NCBI RefSeq assembly: GCF_001457795.1
Contig: NZ_LN898211.1
Span: forward strand, 503,038 to 567,037
Direction: 5' to 3'
Source: Olsenella massiliensis
GTDB lineage: Bacteria > Actinomycetota > Coriobacteriia > Coriobacteriales > Atopobiaceae
DNA: 64,000 bases
The position numbers and the translations under genes were made by a program. The notes beneath the pieces were generated by a model. That model saw nothing but the letters and a program-made list of their open reading frames with translations. It had not been told where the DNA came from and searched no databases. Of the stretch, positions 52,652 through 61,682 are shown piece by piece. Each line of letters begins with the position of its first letter. Position 1 is the first letter of the stretch.

Positions 52652-52716
52652 GGTAACGTTTGGCGGTATGGACGCGTCGATTTCAATTTTCCTTTCCCGA
52701 GCGACCAACCGTTCTC

Positions 52717-52980
52717 TTAACGCTTCGCAAGCGCCGCGATGAGCTCGGCGCGCTGTGTTTCCGTGAGGCTGCTCGCATTGCGGGCGATGAGACGGATGGC
52801 CTCGTCCGTTTCCTGCTCATTGGCGGTCCCGGTGATGTCCGCGGGCTTCACTCCCAGGGCCTTGGCCAAAGCGGCAATCGTGATCGCCCTCGGCACTCGT
52901 TTGCCGTTGACGTACCTGCTTACCGCAGCCGGGGTGAGGTTCGTCGCCTTGGCCTGTGTGACTTGGGGCCTTCCCGACAT
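52717..52980 (-). CDS. Small XRE-type regulator with a shortened helix-turn-helix
   Basis: From ATG 52980 the 87-residue frame reads RPQVTQAKATNLTPAAVSRY, then VNGKRVPRAITIAALAKALG, the pattern of a Cro/C1 helix-turn-helix. Helix 2 appears about four residues short (TQA-KATNLT instead of TQAELAxATNLT), which would weaken or destroy DNA binding. The C-terminal 40 residues are helical (EAIRLIARNASSLTETQRAE). The true start is unclear because the frame is open to 53196. Confidence 0.5.
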   Translation of the reverse strand: MSGRPQVTQAKATNLTPAAVSRYVNGKRVPRAITIAALAKALGVKPADITGTANEQETDEAIRLIARNASSLTETQRAELIAALAKR

Positions 52981-53059
52981 CCATGCCGCGCGCTCTCGAG
53001 TGGCTCCGGGCAATGGAGCCGACCTGCGTTGCCTAGGGCAGAGAACAGAGCCAGCGACA

Positions 53060-53082
53060 TTGTCCGCACGCTCTTCTATAAT
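53060..53082 (+). promoter_or_regulatory. Possible -10 box upstream of the methyltransferase
   Basis: TATAAT at 53077-53082 lies 39 bp before ATG 53122. No -35 at proper spacing; TTGTCC at 53060 is too close. Confidence 0.3.
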
Positions 53083-53121
53083 GTTATGACAGGCTAACTT
53101 TTTTACTGAGGGAGACGCTCT

Positions 53122-53757
53122 ATGACGCCCGAACAGTACAAGCGACTCTCTATCAGGGAGTTCACCAAAGCGGCAAAAGCCTATGAGACCGATCATGCGG
53201 GCATCTATGAGATGTGCAGGGATGACTACCCACCCATGCTGGCGGAACTCGAGACTGATCCGTTCGATAACGTGCTCGACGTAGGCTGCGGCACGGGCCC
53301 TGTTATCGAGCTACTCGCCAAGAAGTACCCCGAAAAACACTTCGTAGGCCTCGATATCACGCCGGCGATGATTGAGGCCGCCCGGTCGAAAGGGCTTTCA
53401 AACGCAGAGTTCGTGGTGGGCGACGCCGAGAGCCTGCCCTTCGGAGACGAGGGCTTCGATGCGGTCTTATGCTCCAACAGCTTCCACCACTATCCCAATC
53501 CGGGCGCCTTTCTGCGCGAGGCCCATCGCGTGCTGCGCCCCGGCGGCAAGCTCATCCTGCGCGACTATACCTCAAACGATGTTGTGGTTTGGCTCATGAA
53601 CACCTTCGAGATGCCACTTGCGCGTCTGGTGGGCCACGGCGACGTGCGCATTCTGAAGATGGGAGAATACCGAGAGCTCGTGGAGGCAGCGGGCTTCGCG
53701 ATCGAGAAGCTCGTTGCCCAGAAGGGGTTCCGCGCGCATCTGGTTGCAAGAAAGTAA
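53122..53757 (+). CDS. Class I SAM-dependent methyltransferase
   Basis: A 211-residue enzyme of the methyltransferase type 11 group. It has the SAM-binding glycine loop VLDVGCGTGPVIELLAKK (about 54-71), the acidic residue in FVGLDITPAMIEAA, FVVGDAESLPFGDEGFDAVL and the HRVLRPGGKLILRDY strand. The substrate is not evident. It is divergent from the small XRE gene, which may repress it. Confidence 0.87.
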   Translation: MTPEQYKRLSIREFTKAAKAYETDHAGIYEMCRDDYPPMLAELETDPFDNVLDVGCGTGPVIELLAKKYPEKHFVGLDITPAMIEAARSKGLSNAEFVVGDAESLPFGDEGFDAVLCSNSFHHYPNPGAFLREAHRVLRPGGKLILRDYTSNDVVVWLMNTFEMPLARLVGHGDVRILKMGEYRELVEAAGFAIEKLVAQKGFRAHLVARK

Positions 53758-53779
53758 CGCCGTACATCTTCGCGAGTGG

Positions 53780-54031
53780 TCACAAACCAAGCGGCGTCAT
53801 CAGCAAAGGAAAGCCCGCCGCCACAGGGCGACGGGCAAGGTGAGCAGGAGCCTCCTTGCAGTATGCGCTTCCGTCCTCCATATGAAGCCGGGCCACGGAA
53901 TAGAACGTCGTCTTTTCTGGGGAGAGGGCGAGGTCGTATCTGTAGCCCTCGATGCTCTCGAGCGTCTTCCCGCGAAGGGTCCCGAGGATAGCCCTGTCCT
54001 CGTTAGGGATGAGGTAGTTGTGGTCAACCAT
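53780..54031 (-). CDS. Hypothetical small protein
   Basis: An 83-residue frame beginning MVDHNYLIPNEDRAILGTLR, with AAAGGAG seven bases upstream of ATG 54031. It contains YRYDLALSPEKTTFYSVARL but has no known motif. It overlaps the stop of an upstream fragment by one base (TGATG), the same coupling as the toxin-immunity pair at 6640. Function unknown. Confidence 0.5.
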   Translation of the reverse strand: MVDHNYLIPNEDRAILGTLRGKTLESIEGYRYDLALSPEKTTFYSVARLHMEDGSAYCKEAPAHLARRPVAAGFPLLMTPLGL

Positions 54032-54163
54032 CAGCTCTCTCCTTTGTAGAAGTGGATTTTGCGGACATAGTTCTCACCAACGATATTGAGGTCGACGGCG
54101 GGACTGCGAAAGCGGCCCTGCCCCAGCTTTTGCCCATGGTCCGTTACGTAACGACGACCGCAT
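54031..54163 (-). pseudogene. 3' fragment of an unknown gene
   Basis: The minus-strand frame after a TGA at 54163-54165 reads RRYVTDHGQKLGQGRFRSPA, then VDLNIVGENYVRKIHFYKGE and a stop. No start or family was recognised. It is coupled to the small gene at 53780-54031. Confidence 0.35.
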
Positions 54164-54187
54164 CAGGCCCCACGCTCGTACGTCTCC

Positions 54188-55549
54188 TCAACGGAGGGGA
54201 AGCGTTATCGTCGTCTTGAAACCACCGCCGGCAGCAGAGGAAAAGGATATCCTTCCGCCATGGGCTCTCACCACCCGTGAGGCAATCTGCAAGCCCAGCC
54301 CGTGCCTACGGTCGAGGCTCTCGTCCACTCTGCTTGAGCGCTTCTGTCTTTCAGAAAGGGCCTGCAGCTCGCGTGCCGCCATCCCGACCCCGTCGTCCTC
54401 GATGATGATACGAGCATCTGTATCGGTCGTGCTCAGATTGATGCGCACCCGGCAACCCTGCGGGTTGTGCACGATGCTGTTCTGGATGACATTGCCCATT
54501 GCCCGTCCGATCAAGCGCTCATCGCACTCGACGATCGCTCCCTCGGCCGCTCCGTCTGCCTCTATCTCTATCGCGAAATCCCTTCCCTTGGATGCGTTGA
54601 TTGCGTCGGCGGCCGTCTTTCGGATGACCTCCGCCAGTCTCGATTGCGCCATGTGGAAAGGCTGTGCGTCATATTCCAGCCGTGAGGCCAAGTTGAGGTC
54701 GTTGACGAGGCCGTCGATCTTCGCGCTCTGAGCGCTGATGACGGAGGCGCGATCGGCCGTCTCAGGGGCGATGGAGCCGTCCTGGGCGATGATCTGCGCA
54801 TTCCCCATGATGAGGGTGAGCGGCGTCCGAATGTCATGGGATATTCCGGCTATCCAGTCGACTCGTGCCTCGTTCTGTTTGACGATGAGCTCGGACGCGC
54901 GAGCGACGCTCTCAGACAGGCTGGTAAGCACCCCTTTCGGCAGGGGGCCCGCCGCCTTGCCCGTCCCTAACGCCTCGACCGCATCCGCGATGGGTTCCAG
55001 GCCGGACAAGATGCGCCTCTTAGAGAACCAAAAGACAAGGAAGAGGCAGGTCACATCGAGGACGACCATCGTTGTCGCAAAGGCAGGAAGCGCCCTTACG
55101 GCCCAGATGGGGATGTAGTTACTAATGATTTTCATGAAGCTGTCTTGGGGATAGCCCACGACCAACAGACCATCGCCGGTAGTGCGCACAAAGACAGGGT
55201 AATCGGCGATATACCCCTTGGAGAAGCGCGCCACGTCTTGCAGGCCGTAATGACGGGGGACCTCTTCGGGCAAGTCCACCGACCATGCGCAGTCCCCACC
55301 CGCCTCGATGAACATCGCCCATATCCTCCGGCTCCGCAGCTCCCGCTCGGCCTCTGAGGATATCCCCGAAGCATCGGAGGCGCCCTCGACGGAATCGAGC
55401 AGGGTTATCGGCGATGCCTCTCTCGTCTTGCCTGCGATCGCATCAAAGAAGAAGAGCCCAAAAACCAGGGCGTTCATCACGACCAGGCCGACTATGAGGG
55501 CGGCGAACGAGGCGAGGTTCCTCGCGATATACGAATGGAGGGTCTTCAT
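54188..55549 (-). CDS. Sensor histidine kinase
   Basis: 453 residues: two membrane helices (about 10-36 and 150-170) around an outer domain of about 110 residues, H-box WIAGISHDIRTPLTLIMGNA, N-box (GNVIQNSIVHNPQG), D-box IIIEDDGVGM and G-box HGLGLQIASRVVRAHGG. It starts 4 bp after its response regulator. It is divergent from the LanFEG-type ABC module at 56387 and probably controls it. Confidence 0.92.
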   Translation of the reverse strand: MKTLHSYIARNLASFAALIVGLVVMNALVFGLFFFDAIAGKTREASPITLLDSVEGASDASGISSEAERELRSRRIWAMFIEAGGDCAWSVDLPEEVPRHYGLQDVARFSKGYIADYPVFVRTTGDGLLVVGYPQDSFMKIISNYIPIWAVRALPAFATTMVVLDVTCLFLVFWFSKRRILSGLEPIADAVEALGTGKAAGPLPKGVLTSLSESVARASELIVKQNEARVDWIAGISHDIRTPLTLIMGNAQIIAQDGSIAPETADRASVISAQSAKIDGLVNDLNLASRLEYDAQPFHMAQSRLAEVIRKTAADAINASKGRDFAIEIEADGAAEGAIVECDERLIGRAMGNVIQNSIVHNPQGCRVRINLSTTDTDARIIIEDDGVGMAARELQALSERQKRSSRVDESLDRRHGLGLQIASRVVRAHGGRISFSSAAGGGFKTTITLPLR

Positions 55550-55553
55550 GGCG

Positions 55554-56255
55554 TCACCCGCACGTATTCAGCTTGTATCCGAGGCCCTTGAAGGTAACGA
55601 GCGATACCGGACGCGAGGGGTCGCGCTCGATCTTCTCGCGCACGCGTCGAACGTGAGCGTTGAGGGGGTTCTCGTATCCGAAGGCGTTGCCTCCCCATAA
55701 CGCCTCGCAGATCACGTCAGTCGTAACCACGTTGCCCTGGTTTCGAGCAAGGACTTCCAGCAGGGCGTACTCCTTTGCCGTCAGCGCAACCGGCCCGTCA
55801 TCCCTGACAACCTCGGCCTTGTCGAAGTCGATCACACAAAAGTCCAGCCGGACCCGGGCGGCACCTGCAGGATACGTCCTTCTGAGCACCGCATAGAGGC
55901 GCAGCAAAAGCTCTTGGGGAAGAAAGGGCTTGGGGATATAGTCATCGGCTCCCAGCCCAAGCCCTGAGACCCTGTCGATAGGCTCGTCCTTTGCCGTGAG
56001 AAATATCACCGGAACATCCGACGTCTTGCGCACCTTCCGCATGAGCGAAAAGCCGTCGCCGTCGGGGAGCATCACATCCAGAAGCAGCAGGTCCGGCCGT
56101 GCTTCACCAAAGCGGTCGAGCGCATCTGCCACATTGGAGGCGACAAACACGTGCGTGAACCCGGCGTCGGTCAGTATGTCAGAAACAAATGCTAGCAGCT
56201 CTGGCTCGTCGTCGACGAGCAGCAGCCTTTTTCCATGCCAAGGAGAGTTGTCCAT
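55554..56255 (-). CDS. OmpR-family response regulator
   Basis: ATG 56255 (233 residues) follows GAAGGGAGG; the frame is open to 56324 but that part is not receiver-like. The receiver has LLLVDDEPELLAFV, the phospho-Asp in LLLLDVMLPDGDG, and YIPKPF. The winged helix follows (VALTAKEYALLEVLARNQGN to FKGLGYKLN). Pairs with the kinase downstream. Confidence 0.93.
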   Translation of the reverse strand: MDNSPWHGKRLLLVDDEPELLAFVSDILTDAGFTHVFVASNVADALDRFGEARPDLLLLDVMLPDGDGFSLMRKVRKTSDVPVIFLTAKDEPIDRVSGLGLGADDYIPKPFLPQELLLRLYAVLRRTYPAGAARVRLDFCVIDFDKAEVVRDDGPVALTAKEYALLEVLARNQGNVVTTDVICEALWGGNAFGYENPLNAHVRRVREKIERDPSRPVSLVTFKGLGYKLNTCG

Positions 56256-56386
56256 GCAAAGCCTCCCTTCGAACAGGATACAGGCCCTCGTTAGGGCTGT
56301 CGGCAAAAGTAAGGAAAAAGTCACGCGTCCGACCGCAGAATGTCAGATGGGGCGGATACCTTGTTTTTATGACGAAAGGAGCCGCG

Positions 56387-57184
56387 ATGAAGCGCGCGCA
56401 TTTCAAGCAGGCACATCATCCTCCCCTCATCATCGAGACGCGCGACCTGACGAAGCGCTATAAGGATTTCGTCGCCGTAGACGGCGTCTCCATGCATGTG
56501 AGGAAGGGAAGCGTCTACGGGTTCCTCGGACCCAACGGAGCGGGAAAGTCAACAACCATGAAGATGCTCCTTGGGCTCACCGCCCCTACGGCGGGAGAGT
56601 TCAAAATTGACGGCATGCGCTTTCCAGGCGACAAGACGGCAATCCTCAAGAAGACAGGCTCCTTCATCGAGTCACCTTCCTTCTACGCGAACCTGACGGG
56701 CAGGGAGAATCTCGACGTCATTCGAAGGATACTGGGCCTACCCCAAAGCTCGATTGACGAGGCCTTGGAACTTGTCGGGTTGGCAGAGTTTGGAGGCCGT
56801 CTTGCAAAAAAGTACTCTCTTGGAATGAAGCAGCGGCTGGGGCTTGCCGGCGCGCTTCTTGGAAGGCCCCCGATCCTCATCCTCGACGAGCCGACGAACG
56901 GGCTGGACCCGGTTGGCATCCACGAGATACGAAACCTCATAAAGTCCCTTCCGACGACGTACGACTGCACGATTCTTGTCTCGTCCCACATGCTGTCCGA
57001 GATAGAGCTCATGGCTGACGACATCGGCATCCTCAATCACGGGAGGATGCTCTACGAGGGAAGTCTTGACAATCTGCGGTCCCAAGCGCTCTCCTCGGGT
57101 TACGCGGCCGACAATCTGGAGGAGCTCTTTCTCGCGATAATCGAGCAGGACAACCTCGCGAGGAAGCAGAAGGCCCTCCTATGA
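56387..57184 (+). CDS. LanF/BcrA-like ABC ATPase (second module)
   Basis: 265 residues with GPNGAGKST, signature YSLGMKQRLGLA, ILILDEPTNGLDP and LVSSHMLSEI. ATG 56387 follows GAAAGGA. Its stop overlaps the next ATG (ATGA). The C-terminal LDNLRSQALSSGYAADNLEE region is usual for bacteriocin-immunity ATPases. It lies divergent from the two-component system. Confidence 0.93.
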   Translation: MKRAHFKQAHHPPLIIETRDLTKRYKDFVAVDGVSMHVRKGSVYGFLGPNGAGKSTTMKMLLGLTAPTAGEFKIDGMRFPGDKTAILKKTGSFIESPSFYANLTGRENLDVIRRILGLPQSSIDEALELVGLAEFGGRLAKKYSLGMKQRLGLAGALLGRPPILILDEPTNGLDPVGIHEIRNLIKSLPTTYDCTILVSSHMLSEIELMADDIGILNHGRMLYEGSLDNLRSQALSSGYAADNLEELFLAIIEQDNLARKQKALL

Positions 57185-57906
57185 GCGCGATATCGATCGA
57201 GCTGCGCAAGGAGCGCAGGACAGGGGCCGCCATCGTGCTGCCGGCCGTCGGTCTCATGGGGAGCCTGTACGCATTCGCCAATTTTCTCGTGCGCGGGGAG
57301 ACGCTGCTCAGCCTGCCACTTGACCCCATGGATATCCTGCTTACGCAGCTCTATGGAATGATAGTCGTTCTCAACATGTTTGGCGCCATCGTCGCAACGT
57401 GCACGGTCTATGGCCTGGAGTTCAGAGGTGGGGCCATCAAAAAAATGCTCGTGATGCCCCTGAGCATGGCCAAGATATATGCGAGCAAGCTCCTCGTCCT
57501 CGCGGTAGGCCTTCTTCTCGCCGTCGCGATGCAGAACGGGGCGCTCGCCCTGATCGGCTCGAGCAGCCTGCCCCCCTCCTCTTGTGATATGGGCCAGGTG
57601 CTTGTGTTCGCCGGATACTCCCTCGCCACCTCCATGCCCGTGCTCACGTTCATGCTGCTCGTGTCGTCACGGTTTGAGAACATGTGGATTCCCCTCGGAA
57701 TGGGCGTGGCGGGCTTTCTGAGCGCCGTGGCGCTCGCCGGCGTCGATCTTCCGCTGACGCTGGTGCACCCCTTCGTCGTGATGCTGAAGCCGGCAATCGC
57801 CATGAGCGCTCAGCCGGACATCGCGGTCCTTGCGGCATCGGCGGCTCATACGGCCGTTTTTCTCGCGGCTGGCGTCTGGCTCTCTGGGCGTGGTCACTAT
57901 GAGTAG
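57181..57906 (+). CDS. Immunity-type ABC permease, subunit 1
   Basis: 241 residues, about six helices, starting MSAISIELRKERRTGAAIVL as LanE/LanG-like permeases do. Coupled to the ATPase by a 4-bp overlap. Confidence 0.85.
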   Translation: MSAISIELRKERRTGAAIVLPAVGLMGSLYAFANFLVRGETLLSLPLDPMDILLTQLYGMIVVLNMFGAIVATCTVYGLEFRGGAIKKMLVMPLSMAKIYASKLLVLAVGLLLAVAMQNGALALIGSSSLPPSSCDMGQVLVFAGYSLATSMPVLTFMLLVSSRFENMWIPLGMGVAGFLSAVALAGVDLPLTLVHPFVVMLKPAIAMSAQPDIAVLAASAAHTAVFLAAGVWLSGRGHYE

Positions 57907-57915
57907 GAGGCGGTC

Positions 57916-58680
57916 ATGAGCCTTTTGGGCCTTATCGGAATCGAGCTTGTTAAAGTGCGGAGATCGAAGATAGTGCCCCTCATCTTCATTGCGCCAATCC
58001 TCGTGATCATCTCGGGCGTGGCGAGCCTGGGCCGCTATCTCACGCCTGAGTACACGAACGCGTGGTCTGCCATGTTCGTCCAAAGCGCGCTCGTGTACGC
58101 ATACTATCTGCTCCCGCTCAGCATGATCGTCGTGTGCGTGATGATTGCGGGCTGCGAGACGTCGCACAACGGCATATTGAAAATGCTCGCGCTCCCCGTC
58201 AGTCGCCACAAGCTCTCCGTGGCGAAGTTCCTGGTGGTCGTCTTCTTCCTGCTGATGGAAGTCGCCGTCTTCTTTGCCGTCTTCGTGCTTGCCGGCCTTG
58301 CCGTCACTCAGGCGACGGGGGTCCGCGAAACGCTGCCCTTTGCGTACCTGTTGAAGTCATGCGCCGGGCTTTTCCTCACGATGCTCCCCTCCGTCGCCGC
58401 CATGTGGGCAATAACGGTGACGTTCGAGAAGCCCCTCTCTGCCATCGGGCTCAATCTTCTGCTCGTCATCCCAGGCGTCCTCGTCGCGAACACCCCGGCA
58501 TGGATAGCCTATCCATACTGCTATAGCGGCTACCTCGTCTCCTGCTCGCTTCACGACTTCACCGCCGGGGCGACATCGACCTCATTTCGACCCTTCCCCT
58601 TCGTCCTGTGCGCAGCGCTGCTTCTTGTGGTCTTCCTCTTTCTGGCGGTATTCCGATTTGGCAAGAAGGAAGCTAGGTAG
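57916..58680 (+). CDS. Immunity-type ABC permease, subunit 2
   Basis: 254 residues, about six helices, starting MSLLGLIGIELVKVRRSKIV. TAGGAGG precedes ATG 57916, 9 bp after subunit 1. It completes a LanFEG-like exporter; no lantibiotic gene is nearby. Confidence 0.85.
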   Translation: MSLLGLIGIELVKVRRSKIVPLIFIAPILVIISGVASLGRYLTPEYTNAWSAMFVQSALVYAYYLLPLSMIVVCVMIAGCETSHNGILKMLALPVSRHKLSVAKFLVVVFFLLMEVAVFFAVFVLAGLAVTQATGVRETLPFAYLLKSCAGLFLTMLPSVAAMWAITVTFEKPLSAIGLNLLLVIPGVLVANTPAWIAYPYCYSGYLVSCSLHDFTAGATSTSFRPFPFVLCAALLLVVFLFLAVFRFGKKEAR

Positions 58681-58862
58681 AGATGCATACGAAAGCAGTC
58701 ACGCTCCGATTATCGCTGTGCCGGTGTTGATGCCCCCATCGTTCTCTGTGCGCAGATCGCGCTTGCCGTGTGGCGAAAAGGCTGCTTCTTTCGTGTTTTG
58801 GGCCATTAAAATAGTCATGACGTTGCGTGCCATGGCGTCGTTGAACGAGCTGTGTGATTGGC

Positions 58863-59174
58863 ATGGATGCCGACTCCGTATACTTCATCGTTGACGGGCG
58901 CACGCTTACGAGCAAGAGGTTCAAGCAGGAGCCCGTGGGGTGCGCAAGGGATGGAGGCGGTCAGCTTATGGACGTGGTCCTCTCCGAGACCGGTGAGCGC
59001 ATCCGTGTGTTTGACTCGATTGGGCCCTATGGGGCGCCCAAGGTGGCGCGAGAGTTCTGGGTCGAACAGTGGGGAGCCCCGTTTATGGACGAGGGGCATT
59101 ACTACACTGCCGAGCGAATCAGATCCCTGCTTGTGGCGTCCGTCGAGACTGGCAATTCGATTTATTGGGCCTAA
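58863..59174 (+). CDS. Hypothetical small acidic protein
   Basis: From ATG 58863 the 103-residue frame reads MDADSVYFIVDGRTLTSKRF, then SETGERIRVFDSIGPYGAPK and EQWGAPFMDEGHYYTAERIR. It has no signal peptide. The composition looks like a real soluble protein and an immunity-type role would fit, but no family was recognised and the ribosome site is weak. Confidence 0.5.
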   Translation: MDADSVYFIVDGRTLTSKRFKQEPVGCARDGGGQLMDVVLSETGERIRVFDSIGPYGAPKVAREFWVEQWGAPFMDEGHYYTAERIRSLLVASVETGNSIYWA

Positions 59175-59673
59175 GCCTTAAGCCACCGGCCGTTGCGGGG
59201 GCGTTTCCGCTCCATTCAATCGCGCCGCCTGCAAAGCGGAACGAAGACGCCACAGCAACGTCTTCCAGTCCGCGTATTCTCCGGGTTTGACCCGTCCCGG
59301 GGGTTTGTCTCAAACGCCCACGCGACGACACGCGGCGGGATTTGGCGGTAGGACGGTCTAAGCCGACGACCCGGTGGAATAGCGTGGCAGTAAACGCGCG
59401 TGCAAGAGTGGGAGTAGCCGACCCCGACTCTTGTCGGACCAAGCCGTCCGTGGCACATCGCGGCGTGTCGCCATGTATGCCGCCAAGCATGGCCAACACC
59501 CCCGAAATCGACATTTCAGGGGTATGCTTGTGCTGATTTACCCCCAATTGCCGTATGCAGCGGCACAGGGCGACACTCTGCGGACGGGGAGTAAAAGGTT
59601 TGTCGAGGGAGTAAATCGTCCCAGTTGTGCCACCGCCTCCCCTCCAGGGCAAGCATGCGCTCAGTGTGCCTGC
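59175..59673. other. Gene-free stretch with terminator-like repeat
   Basis: Contains ACCCCCGAAAT (59498-59508) and ATTTCAGGGGT (59513-59523), an 11-bp inverted repeat with one mismatch. Frames on both strands lack starts with ribosome sites and resemble nothing known. Confidence 0.4.
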
Positions 59674-60183
59674 TTAGCCTTTTCTTCTGGTTGCGAACGC
59701 GCCCGCCATCGCCCCAACGAAGACCACGGGGGCAAGCCTGACGAAAACGAACTCGAAGCCATGCAGGAAGGTGCCAACAACCGCCATCTCAGGGTCGGAG
59801 AAGCCCCAATCCAGATAGGGGCTTCCCCAGAGGGACAGGGCGACGAGCGCAAGGACGACGATCGCGCCCAGGGCCACGAAGGACCAGTGCAGGGCCCTCC
59901 TCCTGGACTCCTTCGCCCGTGCCAGCCGCAAGTTGATAGCCTCCAGTCTTTCCGAAATCGCCTTGACGCCGTCAGGGGCTTCCTCAACGATGGCTTCGCC
60001 AAGCAGGGCGCTCACGGGAGTTTCAAGTGTTTCCGAGAGGGCGATGAGCATGTCGGCATCAGGCACCGACCTGCCCTGCTCCCACTTGGATACGGTTTGA
60101 CGGACGACGTTCAGCTTGATGGCGAGCTCTTCCTGGGAAAGGCCCTTTGCCCTCCTGAGAGCCTTGATGTTCTCGTTCAACAT
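59674..60183 (-). CDS. XRE-type regulator with membrane anchor
   Basis: 169 residues. The helix-turn-helix MLNENIKALRRAKGLSQEEL, then VVRQTVSKWEQGRSVPDADM, is typical. A helical linker and two membrane segments (about 95-115 and 138-160) follow. Such membrane-bound XRE proteins are common in this phylum and link an envelope signal to transcription. AAAGGAGG lies 9 bp upstream of ATG 60183. Confidence 0.85.
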   Translation of the reverse strand: MLNENIKALRRAKGLSQEELAIKLNVVRQTVSKWEQGRSVPDADMLIALSETLETPVSALLGEAIVEEAPDGVKAISERLEAINLRLARAKESRRRALHWSFVALGAIVVLALVALSLWGSPYLDWGFSDPEMAVVGTFLHGFEFVFVRLAPVVFVGAMAGAFATRRKG

Positions 60184-60284
60184 GCGAACGACCTCCTTTC
60201 CAGCTGTTCGGCGCCCTTTTTATATGCCGCACAGCCCCGTTGCCGCCAGCAACGGGTCTTAACATGCGTGCATGTAACCGCATT

Positions 60285-60986
60285 ACCAATGATTCACGCC
60301 CTAGCGCACAATCAGCTCTTCGCCATCTTCAACCACGCCGTGCGCTACTACGGCCTCAAGAGCAACCCCTGCGCAAGGACCACGCGCATGGGCGCGCCCA
60401 AGGGCGGCGAGATGCTCTTCTGGACGCGCAAGGAGTACCGGCGCTTCGCCGACGCGGTCTCCGGCAAGCCGGAGAGCCACTATGCCTTCGAGCTGCTCTA
60501 CTGGTGCGGCCTGCACCTAGGCAAGCTCCTGGCGCTCACGCCAGAAGACTTCGACTTCTCCCACTCAGAGCTCAAAGTGACGAAATCCTACCAGCGTCTG
60601 CATGGGCGCGACGTGGTGACGCCGCCCAAGACGCACAAGGCCGTCCGCACCATCGTAATGCCCAGTTCCTTGCCGACGAGCTCGAGCAGTGAGTGGACTC
60701 GCTTCCCATCGGCGTAGACGAACGTATCTTCACCTTCGCTAAGGCCAAGCCCCACCATGAGCTCGACCGCGGCTGCAAGCGCCCTCACGTTAAGCGCACC
60801 CGTTTCACTGACCTGCGCCACAGCCATGTCTTGCTGCTCATAGAGATGGGCTTCTCCGCCGTGTCCATAGCCGAGCGGCTGGGTTACGAGAGCTCGGACG
60901 TTACCTTCCGCTACGCGCATCTCTTCCCCGACAAGCAGGGAGAGATGGTACGCGCCCTCGCCGCGACCAGGGTGGAAATCTGGTGA
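60285..60986 (+). pseudogene. Tyrosine recombinase (integrase), decayed
   Basis: The frame from about 60285 reads HNQLFAIFNHAVRYYGLKSN, then EMLFWTRKEYRRFADAVSGK and YQRLHGRDVVTPPKTHKAVR. A frameshift near 60660 leads to QFLADELEQ, TGA (60690-60692), then VDSLPIGVDERIFTFAKAKP, FTDLRHSHVLLLIEMGFSAV and FRYAHLFP. The N-terminal arm-binding domain is absent. In box I the catalytic Arg of GLRLGE is His (GLHLGK), and HDLRH is TDLRH; the Tyr of RYAHLFP remains. It is a dead integrase, probably of a conjugative or phage-like element. Confidence 0.8.
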
Positions 60987-60995
60987 CGTGTCCGG

Positions 60996-61313
60996 ATGAC
61001 GCCTGAGCAGAAGCTCTGGCTCTATCGGGTGGCGGCCGAAAGCGGCATGAACAAGCAGGACTTCACCATGGCAAGGCTGCACGACGAGGCAATCACCGTG
61101 GTGCCAAACATCCGGGTGTACCATGCCTTGCGCGAGAGCTTGCTGGAGCTGCTGCAGGAGCTGTCGTGGATACGCGCCGGCGGCGCCGTCGACGAGTAGC
61201 TGCACGCCGAGGTGGAGCGCCTGACCAAGGAGTTCGTCGACCTGCGCGGGGAGGCGGACGTTGCCACAGTCAACACTGAGGGCCACGACATCCTCGAGAT
61301 GAGCCGCCGATAG
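60996..61313 (+). pseudogene. Small element gene interrupted by TAG
   Basis: ATG 60996 reads MTPEQKLWLYRVAAESGMNK, then QDFTMARLHDEAITVVPNIR and ends RAGGAVDE at TAG 61197. The same frame goes on LHAEVERLTKEFVDLRGEAD to DILEMSRR at TAG 61311. This suggests a 105-residue protein split by one stop. Function unknown; it directly follows the dead integrase. Confidence 0.5.
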
Positions 61314-61682
61314 GCCTGCATACCTGGCAGAGAGCAGAAACGCCGGCCCCCGTGGCGATGAAGACAATGGTGCTAGCTCGCGCATCCTCCAGAGTTCGAG
61401 ACACTGCCGCGACGTACCCTGGCGCTCCTTTACGCCCCGTGTGGGCATCCAATGCCTCCTTGCACCTTGCCCGCCTCCAGGGGCTCTCCTTGGACCCTTG
61501 CGGCCTCGCCGGGAACCGCTTGCGGCCGCAAGGGTCGCAAAAACTTTTCGCTGGGCACAGGACGCCCTCGCGAAAACTCAAGCCCTCCGGGTTTGCTTTC
61601 CTCCTTGCACCTGCGCGAACCCCGCCGGCATGCGAGCCACAAAGCGCGCCACCGGGGTGGGCCGGGAGCTAAGGAGGACGTT
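61314..61682. other. Gene-free stretch
   Basis: GC-rich DNA with the palindrome CTTGCGGCCGCAAG (61517-61530). No supported gene; frames crossing it belong to the downstream CDS without a start. Confidence 0.4.

Noticed and set aside
59119-59652. 177-residue minus-strand frame
   Set aside because: Composition is that of random GC-rich sequence, start is weak and it overlaps a better-supported gene on the other strand.
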